NCBI GenBank assembly: GCA_009768935.1
Contig: WESA01000005.1
Location: 1 to 64,000 of the forward strand
Source: Rectinema subterraneum
Lineage (GTDB): Bacteria > Spirochaetota > Spirochaetia > Treponematales > Rectinemataceae
Direction: 5' to 3'
DNA: 64,000 nucleotides
The notes below the pieces were generated by a model. That model ran no database searches. It was not told the origin of the DNA and saw only the letters and a list, made by a program, of their open reading frames with translations. Positions 8,487 to 17,125 of the stretch are shown here, one piece after another. Every line of letters starts with the position of its first letter. Position 1 is the stretch's first letter. A program made the position numbers and the translations under genes.

Positions 8487-9824
8487 TCATCCCCTTTCAG
8501 CAAGAGGAACATACGCCAGCCTCGGCTGCACGCATTTATTTGCCGGGCGGATAATACGACCGCCGGCTACTATTTCCTCCATTCGGTGGGCGCACCAGCC
8601 TGCCACTCTGCTGATTGCGAAGAGCGGGGTAAATAGTTCTTCGGGGATGCCCAGCATTTGGTAGACAAAGCCCGAATAGAAATCCACATTTGTGCAAATC
8701 GGTTTGGTAGAGCCTTTTACTTGCTGAAAAACCGTGGGCACCAGATGTTCAATTGTTCTGTAGAGCTGGAACTCCTTTTCGAAACCCTTTTCTGCTGCCA
8801 GCTCTTCCGCCTTGCTGCGCAGCAGCGTGGCACGCGGATCTGAAAGTGTATAGACTGCATGTCCCTGCCCATAAATGAGGCCTGTGCGGTCATACGCCTC
8901 GCCTTTCAATAATCTAGCCAGGTAAGCCGCCACTTCTTCTTCGTCTGACCAGTCTTTGACAGAAGCTTTGATATTTTCCATCATACCCATGACTTTGATA
9001 TTGGCGCCGCCATGTTTGTTCCCTTTTAGAGACCCTACGCCGGCGGCGATAGCTGAATAGGTGTCCGTGTCCGTTGAGGTAATGACGCGAACGGCAAAGG
9101 TAGAGTTGTTGCCGCCTCCATGTTCAGCATGGATGATAAGCGCGAGGTCCAATACTTCCGCCTCGAGGCGAGTGAATTTCTGGTCCGGTCGTATGAGGGA
9201 AAGAAGCGTTTCAGCAGTCGATCCATTGGCTGCAGGGGTATGAATGAAAAGGCTTTCCCGATCGTAATAATGTTTTTTGGCCATATAGGAATAAGCCACA
9301 ATAGTAGGGAATCGGGCGATGAGCTCGAGGCATTGGCGCAGCACATTCCCTGGCGACAAGTCTTCCGGATTGGGATCGTAGGCATAACAGGCGAGCACCG
9401 AGCGAGCCAGTTTATTCATTATATTGGGGGAAGGAGCTTTCATGATGCTGTCTTCAGCAAAGTTATCGGGCAATGCCCGTTTTTCTCCGAGATACCTCGT
9501 AAACGCATCAAGCTCGCTTCTTGTAGGAAGATTCCCGAACATCAAAAGGTAGACAGCTTCTTCGTATCCATATCGATTTTCTTGCTGCGCGTGCTTCACC
9601 AGCATTTCGACATCGATACCGCGATAGTACAATTTTCCATCGACGGGCACGCGTTCGCCTTCATCCATGATATAGCCATGAACATCGCCAACCCGCGTAA
9701 GCCCAACGACAACGCCGGTACCATTGGCGTTCCTCAGCCCACGCTTGACATCGTAACGGGCGTACAGATCTTCTTCTATTTTGTTATTCTCAAAGATTTT
9801 GCTGAGATAATACTGCATATCCAT
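8487..9824 (-). CDS. Citrate synthase
   Basis: 445 residues. A frame-equivalent ATG 12 bases upstream exists, but the GGAGGGG ribosome site lies inside that codon stretch and points to the chosen ATG (MDMQYYL). The catalytic His region HAEHGGGNNSTF lies near 256, the second His region KGNKHGGAN near 293, and the Asp region NVDFYSGFVYQMLGIP near 400. All are diagnostic of citrate synthase. It condenses oxaloacetate and acetyl-CoA in the cytosol. It is divergent from the aconitase-isocitrate dehydrogenase operon across 168 bases. The three genes complete the oxidative branch to 2-oxoglutarate. A 2-methylcitrate synthase role cannot be excluded, but the neighbours favour citrate. Confidence 0.92.
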   Translation of the reverse strand: MDMQYYLSKIFENNKIEEDLYARYDVKRGLRNANGTGVVVGLTRVGDVHGYIMDEGERVPVDGKLYYRGIDVEMLVKHAQQENRYGYEEAVYLLMFGNLPTRSELDAFTRYLGEKRALPDNFAEDSIMKAPSPNIMNKLARSVLACYAYDPNPEDLSPGNVLRQCLELIARFPTIVAYSYMAKKHYYDRESLFIHTPAANGSTAETLLSLIRPDQKFTRLEAEVLDLALIIHAEHGGGNNSTFAVRVITSTDTDTYSAIAAGVGSLKGNKHGGANIKVMGMMENIKASVKDWSDEEEVAAYLARLLKGEAYDRTGLIYGQGHAVYTLSDPRATLLRSKAEELAAEKGFEKEFQLYRTIEHLVPTVFQQVKGSTKPICTNVDFYSGFVYQMLGIPEELFTPLFAISRVAGWCAHRMEEIVAGGRIIRPANKCVQPRLAYVPLAERG

Positions 9825-9874
9825 AGGCCCCTCCATGTTTCAGTGCCTGGAAATGCAATGTAATTAAACATTTT

Positions 9875-9890
9875 TTGCATAATTATGCAA
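9875..9890. promoter_or_regulatory. Perfect 16-bp palindrome between citrate synthase and aconitase genes
   Basis: TTGCATAATTATGCAA is a perfect palindrome placed about 50 bases from the citrate synthase start and 102 bases from the aconitase start. A second A/T dyad, TTTTATATAAAA, follows near 9916-9927. The position suits a shared operator for a dimeric regulator, though AT-rich palindromes can occur by chance. Confidence 0.45.
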
Positions 9891-9992
9891 TACCTCGCGG
9901 CTTGGATATTCCGTATTTTATATAAAATCTATATACTGCAGCCGGTTTGCAATTCTGTAAAGTGAAAATCGTTCGGTTTGCAGGAGGAATAT

Positions 9993-11993
9993 ATGGCGGG
10001 AATGAATCTGGTTCAGAAGCTCATCAAAAGTCATGCCGTGAATGTATCTTTAGCGGATGCAGAAAGAGGCGCTTCGCTGTCATCGGGCAAGGAAGTGCTG
10101 ATCAAAATCGATCAGACGCTCACGCAGGATACGACTGGCACCATGGCCTATCTACAGTTCGAAGCCTTGGGTATCGACCATATAAAAACCGAACGATCGG
10201 TAAGCTATGTCGATCACAACACGCTCCAGGTCAGCTTCGAAAATGCGGATGACCATAACTACCTTCAGGATGTCTCTGCAAAATATGGAATTATTTTTTC
10301 GCGGCCGGGCAACGGGATTTGCCACCAGGTCCATCTGGAGCGCTTTGGCGTTCCGGGGAAAACGCTACTTGGATCCGACAGCCATACTCCCACGGCAGGA
10401 GCGCTCGGGATGCTGGCTATCGGAGCAGGCGGACTCGATGTCGCGCTAGCAATGGCCGGTTTTCCGTTTTCTTTTCCTTATCCGAAGATCGTGAGGGTTA
10501 ATCTCAAAGGAAGGCTCGGGCCAATGGTAAGCGCAAAGGATATTGTTCTTGAAATTTTGCGCAGGCTCACGGTAAAAGGCGGTGTAGGCAAAATATTCGA
10601 ATATTCCGGCGAAGGTGTGAAAACGCTCACCATTCCGCAGAGAGCGACTATTGCGAACATGGGGGCGGAGATGGGCGCTACCACCTCGGTCTTCCCGAGC
10701 GATGAGCAGACAAAACGTTTCCTCGAAGCGCAAGGCCGCGGACAGGATTTTATCCCGCTCTCTGCCGACCCGGATGCAGCATATGACGAGGAAATTGAAA
10801 TTGACCTTTCGGTACTTGAGCCGCTCATTGCGCTCCCGCATATGCCTGACAAGGTAGTCCCGGTACGGAGCGTTGCCGGAACGCCTGTCGACCAGTGCTT
10901 TATCGGAAGCTGCACAAATTCTTCTTATTATGATCTGGCGATGAGCGCTAAAATTCTGAAGGGGCGCCATGTAGCAGAGAAAACCAGTCTGGTTATTGCA
11001 CCAGGCTCGCGACAGACCCTGCTCATGATCAGCCGCGCAGGCATTCTGACTGACCTGATCGAGGCAGGAGCGCGCATCCTTGAATCCGCCTGCGGGCCGT
11101 GCATAGGAATAGGCCAGGCTCCGAGAACAGGCGGCATTTCATTGCGCACGTCCAATCGCAACTTTGAAGGCCGCTCAGGCACAAAAGATGCCTTCGTCTA
11201 CCTTGTAAGCGCAGAAACTGCGGCAGCTTCCGCCATTATGGGCGTCATTACCGATCCGCGCGACCTGGGCAACATTGAACCCCCTGTTGTGCCCGAACGC
11301 TTTGCGGTGGACGATGCTATGATCATCTTCCCGAAGCCGGAAGGGCGTTCTCAGAGCATACGGCGTGGTCCCAATATACTACCTCTTCCCGAATTCAAGC
11401 CTATTCCCAACACAATCGAAGGCGAAGTGCTCCTTGTAATGGGCGACAACATTACGACAGACCATATTCTGCCTGCAGGCAGCAAGATCATGTCCCTTCG
11501 CTCGAATCTGCCTGCAATTTCGGAATACTGCTTCAGTGCAATCGATCCTTCCTTCCCCAAGAGGGCGCGCGCTGCCTCGGGCGGCATTCTGGTTGCTGGA
11601 GAGAATTATGGCCAAGGCTCAAGCAGGGAACACGCAGCTCTGTCCCCGCGCTATCTGGGAGTTGGTACAGTTATCGCAAAATCGTATGCCCGAATCCACC
11701 GGCAGAACCTTGTCAACGCCGGCATAGTGCCACTGATTTTTGAAACCCCTCAGGATGCTGAAAAAATCAGGCAGGGCAACAGGCTCGCTATTTTGAACCT
11801 TTTCGAGGGCTTGCAAAGCAACAGAATCGAAGTACAGAATCTGACGACGGGCGCCGTATTCATGACAAAGCACGGCCTTTCGGAGCGCCAGATCGAAATT
11901 CTGCGCGCAGGCGGTGCGCTCAATGCGGCACGCTGTGAGTTCGAAAAACACAAATATGCAAAATCTGAGACTTCAGACTGCAATTCAGATTAG
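9993..11993 (+). CDS. Aconitate hydratase
   Basis: 666 residues from ATG 9993. AGGAGG at 9982-9987 gives ideal spacing and rules out the upstream TTG. The [4Fe-4S] ligands are C307 (GSCTNSS) and C367 and C370 (CGPCIG). The N-terminal [19 protein letters not shown] and the C-terminal swivel domain with [13 protein letters not shown] near 482 and [13 protein letters not shown] near 541 are the standard aconitase signatures. The length, shorter than AcnA (about 890), matches the compact single-chain aconitases of anaerobes. It isomerises citrate to isocitrate in the cytosol. The following gene starts 13 bases after the stop, so the two are an operon. Confidence 0.94.
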   Translation: MAGMNLVQKLIKSHAVNVSLADAERGASLSSGKEVLIKIDQTLTQDTTGTMAYLQFEALGIDHIKTERSVSYVDHNTLQVSFENADDHNYLQDVSAKYGIIFSRPGNGICHQVHLERFGVPGKTLLGSDSHTPTAGALGMLAIGAGGLDVALAMAGFPFSFPYPKIVRVNLKGRLGPMVSAKDIVLEILRRLTVKGGVGKIFEYSGEGVKTLTIPQRATIANMGAEMGATTSVFPSDEQTKRFLEAQGRGQDFIPLSADPDAAYDEEIEIDLSVLEPLIALPHMPDKVVPVRSVAGTPVDQCFIGSCTNSSYYDLAMSAKILKGRHVAEKTSLVIAPGSRQTLLMISRAGILTDLIEAGARILESACGPCIGIGQAPRTGGISLRTSNRNFEGRSGTKDAFVYLVSAETAAASAIMGVITDPRDLGNIEPPVVPERFAVDDAMIIFPKPEGRSQSIRRGPNILPLPEFKPIPNTIEGEVLLVMGDNITTDHILPAGSKIMSLRSNLPAISEYCFSAIDPSFPKRARAASGGILVAGENYGQGSSREHAALSPRYLGVGTVIAKSYARIHRQNLVNAGIVPLIFETPQDAEKIRQGNRLAILNLFEGLQSNRIEVQNLTTGAVFMTKHGLSERQIEILRAGGALNAARCEFEKHKYAKSETSDCNSD

Positions 11994-12006
11994 CAGGAGG
12001 CCAACC

Positions 12007-13257
12007 ATGAAAGCGTTTTCCAAGCTGACGGCGCCCACAGAGGGCAGCGCAATCGAGATTGACAAAGGCGGTTCGCTCAAGGTCCCGGATAATCCAATCA
12101 TTCCTTTCATCGAAGGAGACGGCATCGGCAAGGATATAAGCCCTGTCATGCGCGCGGTCGTTGATGCGGCCGTGCAGAAGGCATATGGCGGCAAAAGAAA
12201 AATTCACTGGTTCGAAATTTACGCAGGTGAAAAAGCTCTTTCTGTCTATGGCGAAAATGAATGGCTTCCCACGGAAACCCTTGCAGCTATCCGCGAATAC
12301 AAAGTAGCGATCAAAGGGCCCCTTGCAACCCCCGTGAGCGGTGGGATTCGCTCGATCAATGTGGCGCTGCGCAGGGAACTCGATTTGTATGCATGCGTCA
12401 GGCCTGTGCGCTACTTCCCGGGCGTGCCCTCGCCAATGAAACACCCCGAACGGCTCAATGTGGTCATATTCCGCGAAAATACCGAAGATGTGTATGCAGG
12501 CATAGAATGGCCAGCCGGCAGCCCCGAAGCTCGCGCCATCATCGAGACAATCAACGCAACACCACATGAAGGCAGAAAGATCGAGGATATCGCCGCAACC
12601 GCCATTGGCATAAAGCCTATAAGCGAAACAGGCTCGAAGCGTCTCATTCGCCGGGCAATCCGGTATGCTCTTGCAATGGGGCTCCCATCGGTCACCCTGG
12701 TTCACAAAGGCAATATCCAGAAATATACCGAGGGAGCCTTCCGTACATGGGGCTATGAACTCGCACAAAAAGAATTTTCCGAGCAGACCATCCAGGGGAC
12801 AGAGGCAGCTCCCGCGCCCGGCAAAGTAGCCATCAAAGATGTCATCACTGATGCCATGTTCCAGGAACTGCTCCTAAGGCCCGAGGAATATTCAGTAATT
12901 GCAACGACAAACCTGAATGGAGATTATCTTTCGGACGCATGCGCCGCGCAGGTCGGCGGCCTCGGTATGGCCCCTGGAGCAAATATTGGGGATAATGCTG
13001 CTGTGTTCGAAGCGACCCATGGGACGGCGCCGAAATTGGCGGGGCAGAACAAGGCGAACCCCGGTTCGATTATCCTGAGCGCAGCGCTCATGCTTGAGCA
13101 CCTGGGGTGGAAAGAGGCCGCTGACATGATTCAGAAAGGTATGGTGGGCGCAATTGCCAAAAAGCGCGTGACTTATGATCTGGCCAGCCAGATGGAAGAG
13201 GCGACAATGCTTTCTTGTTCTGAATTTGGGAAGGAAATTATAGCCAATATGGAATAG
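12007..13257 (+). CDS. icd: Isocitrate dehydrogenase, NADP-type family
   Basis: 416 residues from ATG 12007, preceded by AGGAGG at 11995-12000. The open frame runs upstream through the aconitase 3' end and is not coding there. It contains [16 protein letters not shown] near 28-43, the substrate-binding Ser/Arg run [22 protein letters not shown] near 114-135, and [20 protein letters not shown] near 337-356. It is closest to the E. coli Icd group, converting isocitrate to 2-oxoglutarate and CO2. Cofactor positions are mixed: Lys and the Tyr of TYD match NADP enzymes, but Leu follows the Lys and Ala replaces the Val, with Ser where E. coli has Arg395. So NADP versus NAD use is open. Confidence 0.93.
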   Translation: MKAFSKLTAPTEGSAIEIDKGGSLKVPDNPIIPFIEGDGIGKDISPVMRAVVDAAVQKAYGGKRKIHWFEIYAGEKALSVYGENEWLPTETLAAIREYKVAIKGPLATPVSGGIRSINVALRRELDLYACVRPVRYFPGVPSPMKHPERLNVVIFRENTEDVYAGIEWPAGSPEARAIIETINATPHEGRKIEDIAATAIGIKPISETGSKRLIRRAIRYALAMGLPSVTLVHKGNIQKYTEGAFRTWGYELAQKEFSEQTIQGTEAAPAPGKVAIKDVITDAMFQELLLRPEEYSVIATTNLNGDYLSDACAAQVGGLGMAPGANIGDNAAVFEATHGTAPKLAGQNKANPGSIILSAALMLEHLGWKEAADMIQKGMVGAIAKKRVTYDLASQMEEATMLSCSEFGKEIIANME

Positions 13258-13355
13258 ACGCAGCGCGCATTACAGAGATCCAAAGGCCGCACCGAAAAGC
13301 TCAAAACCATACACATAAGCTGGCATCCAGATACAATTGTTGCTACAATTTTTGT

Positions 13356-14327
13356 ATGTGCAATTGTCATCAGTTCAAACGGCTGTATTTATTCCTGAGT
13401 ATGTTGCTTTTCGCGGGGCTTATTGTAAGCTTCATCCCTGCCCAGGAAGCGAGCCCTGCTCCAGCAGCCAAACATGATTCGCTGCAAGCTCTTGGCTTCA
13501 ACATTACAATAGAAGACCTTGTGCGGCTTCTGGATTTGCAGCGCTCGCTGTTTCTTGACCCTGCAGCCAAAGTGAATACTGACTGGCAAGACAAATTCGA
13601 CGAGCTTGTTGTCCGGGAAATCCCTGCGACAGCAAATCGCTATGCCTATGCAGTCGATTCGGACCAAGGATTACAGTATGTCGTTATCCGGGGAACGCAT
13701 AACCTGCGGAATGCCATTCTCGACCTGGAATACTGGAAAGACCGCAGCCCGATTTTGGGCATCAACCTGCACCATGGTTTTGAAAAAGCCGCTCTGGCGG
13801 TTTTTAACGATCTCGAGCCGCGCCTCAAACCGAAAATGCCAATCGTTGTTGCAGGGCACTCGCTCGGAGCCGCGGAAGCGATTATCGTAGGAATGCTTTT
13901 GACAAAAAATGGATACACAGTGGAGAAAATTCTGGCATCGGGGCCGCCGAAAGTCACCGACGACGAAGGATGGGAGCAATTCGAATCGCTGCCGGTCATT
14001 CGAGTTGTGTCGGCCTATGATCCTGTGCCTTTTTTGCCTCCGAAGTCCTTCTATCCCGAAAGCCCCTATACCCAGGCCGGCATGCTCTTGATGCTACTTG
14101 ACGGCCCCTATGTGACAATCGCCGAACCAACATATTTTGACAACATGCCTGCCGCTTTCAAGGGAGTCCAAAAACTGGATGCTCATTTCGATGTCATCGA
14201 TCATCGAATCTGGATCTATGCGGACCGCGCCAGAGAAAAACTTGCTGCCCTGGAATATGTGCCCTTTGCCGGCTGGGAGCAATATGCAAAGCCGCGCGGC
14301 GATGCAAAAGATGCGCCTAAAAAGTAG
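13356..14327 (+). CDS. Exported lipase class 3-like alpha/beta hydrolase
   Basis: 323 residues. The N-terminus has basic residues (HQFKR) and a hydrophobic run (LYLFLSMLLFAGLIVSF) ending near AQEA, a signal peptide or anchor. The hydrolase core has RGTHNLRNAILDLEYW near 111, the nucleophile elbow GHSLG at 167-171 (Ser169) and a likely acid Asp in SAYDPVPFLPP near 220. A C-terminal His in DVIDHRIW near 281 would complete the triad. This fits the class 3 lipase fold of fungal-type triacylglycerol lipases. The substrate is unknown. No Shine-Dalgarno is visible. TACAAT ends 6 bases before the ATG, so the mRNA may be leaderless. It is monocistronic, with 98 bases after icd. Confidence 0.75.
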   Translation: MCNCHQFKRLYLFLSMLLFAGLIVSFIPAQEASPAPAAKHDSLQALGFNITIEDLVRLLDLQRSLFLDPAAKVNTDWQDKFDELVVREIPATANRYAYAVDSDQGLQYVVIRGTHNLRNAILDLEYWKDRSPILGINLHHGFEKAALAVFNDLEPRLKPKMPIVVAGHSLGAAEAIIVGMLLTKNGYTVEKILASGPPKVTDDEGWEQFESLPVIRVVSAYDPVPFLPPKSFYPESPYTQAGMLLMLLDGPYVTIAEPTYFDNMPAAFKGVQKLDAHFDVIDHRIWIYADRAREKLAALEYVPFAGWEQYAKPRGDAKDAPKK

Positions 14328-14527
14328 CCGGCACTATTCATTTCCTTAACAAGAAATTAGAATCGCGCCGAACCGCCTCGTGCAATACTGCTTTTTTGCA
14401 CAGCCAGAATTCCCCGATTTATTAAAAAACTCTTATTTTTCTTTCATCCTCTTCTCATATGACCCCTATAGATTTATGTACATGACACGGAGACACCGTG
14501 CCAAATACAAATGACGAGGAGGTCATT

Positions 14528-14863
14528 ATGAAAAAGGCGAAAATTGCGATTCTGGCCCTGATGGTCGGACTCATCGGGCTGTTGGGCGTTTCTGCCCAGT
14601 CAGCCAGTGCAACCCCGCCGGTTACTGCACCTGCGGCAGCAACATCAACGGCACCCGCTGCTCCTGCAGGTACTGCTCAGGCGGATCAGGAAGGACAGCA
14701 TGAGTTCGAAGGTGAAGAGAACGACGGCGCAGAATCCCAGGAAGAGAGCGCTTCGGTCGAGAATGACGAAAAAGACGAGAAGAACAAGGAAACCGAAGCC
14801 GTGGCGGAGAGTTCCGAATCTCAATCGGCTGCAGATACTGACAATATCGAAGTCCAGGAGTAA
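14528..14863 (+). CDS. Small acidic exported protein of unknown function
   Basis: 111 residues from ATG 14528, which has GAGGAGG at 14516-14522. The frame upstream is not needed. Residues 1-24 are a clear signal peptide (MKKAKIAILALMVGLIGLLG, cleavage near VSAQ). The mature chain starts with an Ala/Pro/Thr-rich stretch (about 28-55). It then becomes very rich in Glu, Asp, Ser and Asn, with no cysteine and little hydrophobic content, so it is probably disordered. I do not recognise a family. Such chains may bind cations or protect the envelope, but that is inference. It is followed by two hairpins, one a terminator. It lies directly ahead of a two-component system, which makes it a plausible target. 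Confidence 0.8.
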   Translation: MKKAKIAILALMVGLIGLLGVSAQSASATPPVTAPAAATSTAPAAPAGTAQADQEGQHEFEGEENDGAESQEESASVENDEKDEKNKETEAVAESSESQSAADTDNIEVQE

Positions 14864-14877
14864 TTCGGAGATAGCCG

Positions 14878-14902
14878 ATTCGGCAGCCTGATACTGCCGA
14901 AT
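14878..14902 (+). other. Stem-loop after the acidic-protein gene
   Basis: ATTCGGCAG (14878-14886) and CTGCCGAAT (14894-14902) form a perfect 9-bp stem with a 7-base loop. No T-tract follows. It precedes the intrinsic terminator by 2 bases and may protect the 3' end. Confidence 0.6.
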
Positions 14903-14904
14903 TC

Positions 14905-14945
14905 AGGGCGGCCAAACGCGATGAGCAAATGGCCGCCCTCTTTTT
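14905..14945 (+). terminator. Intrinsic terminator of the acidic-protein gene
   Basis: AGGGCGGCCA (14905-14914) pairs with TGGCCGCCCT (14930-14939) in a 10-bp stem, followed by CTTTTTG. This is a strong rho-independent terminator on the plus strand that isolates the downstream two-component genes. Confidence 0.88.
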
Positions 14946-14962
14946 GCGTTTTCTGTCCGGGC

Positions 14963-14992
14963 TGGACACTGAAAGAACAATAATTTTATAGT
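14963..14992 (+). promoter_or_regulatory. Putative promoter giving a nearly leaderless response-regulator mRNA
   Basis: TGGACA (14963-14968) is followed after 18 bases by TATAGT (14987-14992). A start site about 7 bases further would be only 3-4 bases from the ATG at 15003, and no Shine-Dalgarno exists. The -35 lies in a small dyad, TGTCC-N5-GGACA (14954-14968), a possible autoregulatory site. Confidence 0.5.
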
Positions 14993-15002
14993 ATCAACAA
15001 TT

Positions 15003-15677
15003 ATGCGCATTCTTGTCGTTGAAGATGAAAAGAGTATTGTCGATTTCCTTTCGCAGGGCTTGAAAGAATCGGGCTATGCAGTTGATATTGCAAACGATGG
15101 GCAGACAGGCCTCGATTATGCGCTCGCCACCCAGTACGATGTCATTCTGCTCGATGTCATGCTCCCGAAATTGAATGGTTTTGCAGTGGTAAGGGAATTG
15201 CGGCGGGCGAGTATCAAAACTCCTGTCATCATGTTGACTGCCCGGAGTACGGTGGATGACAGGGTCCATGGCCTTGACGCCGGTGCAGATGATTACCTTG
15301 TAAAGCCTTTTGCGTTTGCGGAATTGCTTGCTAGAATCAGAGCACTTTTGCGAAGACCGAGCATCAGCACAGATACCGCCATTTCATTTGGAGATATCGA
15401 GCTCGATACCATCAAGCACGAATTCCGCCGCAGGGGAGAACGTATCGAACTGAGCGGACGCGAATTCAGTATCCTTGAGTATTTCATGCGCAACCCTGGC
15501 CAAGTGCTTACGCGAACTCAGATAGCGGAGCATATCTGGAATTTCGATGCCTATGCCGGATCCAACGTAGTTGATGTCTATATCGGCTATCTAAGAAAGA
15601 AAATCGATGAAGATCCCTCGCACAGCTACATTAAAACAATTCGGGGTGTCGGCTATCGCTTTTCTCCGGAAGGATAG
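15003..15677 (+). CDS. OmpR/PhoB-family response regulator
   Basis: 224 residues. The receiver domain (1-115) has the acidic pair E7/D8, phospho-acceptor D51 (VILLDVMLP), the Thr of MLTA near 80 and Lys in YLVKPF near 101. The winged-helix DNA-binding domain (about 128-222) has the terminal IKTIRGVGYRF hairpin of OmpR-type regulators. The resemblance to CusR/CopR/QseB-type regulators is general. It is followed after 3 bases by its histidine kinase. The gene appears nearly leaderless (see the promoter entry). Possible targets are the adjacent acidic exported protein or envelope genes. Confidence 0.93.
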   Translation: MRILVVEDEKSIVDFLSQGLKESGYAVDIANDGQTGLDYALATQYDVILLDVMLPKLNGFAVVRELRRASIKTPVIMLTARSTVDDRVHGLDAGADDYLVKPFAFAELLARIRALLRRPSISTDTAISFGDIELDTIKHEFRRRGERIELSGREFSILEYFMRNPGQVLTRTQIAEHIWNFDAYAGSNVVDVYIGYLRKKIDEDPSHSYIKTIRGVGYRFSPEG

Positions 15678-15680
15678 CAT

Positions 15681-17108
15681 ATGTCAAAATTCCACAGGTC
15701 TTTTTCATTCAGATACAGACTCACCTTGTGGTATATTGCCGTTTTCAGCATTTCTCTGCTGGCATATCAGACATTCAGCTATTTCGAGCTCAAAGCAAAC
15801 CTTATTTCTCAGATGGACGCTGGGCTCTTGTCTGCCATGGACCAGACCATCCAGAATCTGGATGTCGAAAACGGCAATTTAGCTCTCCAAAACGTCGAAA
15901 AAACGCCTATAAAGCCACTATCCGAGACGCAGACTGCCCTGAGAATTCGCATTCTCGATGCGGACGGCAATGTCATCTATTCTGCGAGCGGCTTCCCGGC
16001 CATCCCCATACATCAGAGCGCACTGCATGCTCTCGGAGACCACTCGAAGCCAATCTATCAAACGATACAATTGGGGACAGAGCACTACAGGGTGGTCACC
16101 GCAGTGCTCATTATTGCGGGCACTCAAACGAAAAATTTCCTGCAAATCGCCAATTCCTTGTCCAATATAGATAAAGAGCTATCGAGCTTTATCGTGCGAT
16201 TTCTGGTCGGTTTGCCTTTCATACTGCTCATAGCCGCTGCAGGTGGGCTGTTTCTGGCCAATACCGCGCTGAAACCGATTGTCGAAATGAAGAATCTTGC
16301 TGAACATGTGCGGGAGGACAGGCTGTCCGACCGCCTTCATTACCAAGGGCCGAGCGATGAATTTGGAAGCCTCGCCGCTACCTTCGACTCGATGCTGGAC
16401 AGGCTTGAGGCTTCGTTTGCGCGAGAAAAGCGTTTTTCCGCTGATGCAGCCCATGAACTGAAAACACCGCTTACCGCACTCAAAGGCAAGCTGGAAGTGG
16501 CGCTTTCGCGGCCACGAACTGCCAAAGAATACGAAGAAGCCTTGACCAACATGAAAGGGGATGTCGAGCGATTGATATCCCTGAGCGCAGATCTCTTATT
16601 GCTTTCAAGGATGGGGAATGTTGCTCTCTCATCCAGAGCCGAAAAAATCGATGTGGGCGAGCTTCTGGATTCCTGTGTCGACCAGATTATCACGGCCTTT
16701 CCGGACAAACATGTCACGGTAAAAAGGGATTACGAACATCATGTGGAAATTGAGGGCGTTCGCGATTATCTCGTGCGACTGTTTCTCAACATTCTGGACA
16801 ATGCGGTCAAGTTCTCGAATACTGAGGTCATGCTCTCAATCTCAATAAAGCAGGTACAGGCGCGAAAGGCAGCCGTTATAGAGATCAGCGACAATGGACA
16901 TGGAATCCCCAAGAGCGAAATTCCTTTTCTTTTTCAGCCTTTTTACAGGGTGGAAAGCGATCGATCCCGGCTTCACGGCGGCGCTGGTCTTGGCCTTGCA
17001 ATAGCCCATGAAATAGCCGAAGCCCATGGCGGGCAGATCGAGATTTCGAGTGCGGTGGGTGAGGGGACGAGAGCCACAGTGGCGTTGCCTCTCAGTTTGA
17101 AACAATGA
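15681..17108 (+). CDS. Membrane sensor histidine kinase
   Basis: 475 residues. Helix 1 (LTLWYIAVFSISLLAYQTF) near 15-35 and helix 2 (FLVGLPFILLIAAAGGLFLA) near 173-195 flank a sensor region of about 140 residues. A HAMP linker follows, starting at the ALKPIVEM motif. The H-box FSADAAHELKTPLTALKG places phospho-acceptor His at 258. The N-box LNILDNAVKFS, G1 box ISDNGHGIP, F-box and G2 box GAGLGLAIAHEIAEAHGG form a complete HATPase. It pairs with the response regulator encoded immediately upstream. The signal is unknown. It resembles the CusS/QseC class. It is convergent with the glycosidase gene across only 17 bases. Confidence 0.93.
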   Translation: MSKFHRSFSFRYRLTLWYIAVFSISLLAYQTFSYFELKANLISQMDAGLLSAMDQTIQNLDVENGNLALQNVEKTPIKPLSETQTALRIRILDADGNVIYSASGFPAIPIHQSALHALGDHSKPIYQTIQLGTEHYRVVTAVLIIAGTQTKNFLQIANSLSNIDKELSSFIVRFLVGLPFILLIAAAGGLFLANTALKPIVEMKNLAEHVREDRLSDRLHYQGPSDEFGSLAATFDSMLDRLEASFAREKRFSADAAHELKTPLTALKGKLEVALSRPRTAKEYEEALTNMKGDVERLISLSADLLLLSRMGNVALSSRAEKIDVGELLDSCVDQIITAFPDKHVTVKRDYEHHVEIEGVRDYLVRLFLNILDNAVKFSNTEVMLSISIKQVQARKAAVIEISDNGHGIPKSEIPFLFQPFYRVESDRSRLHGGAGLGLAIAHEIAEAHGGQIEISSAVGEGTRATVALPLSLKQ

Positions 17109-17125
17109 TCGGTTCCAGATACGCC

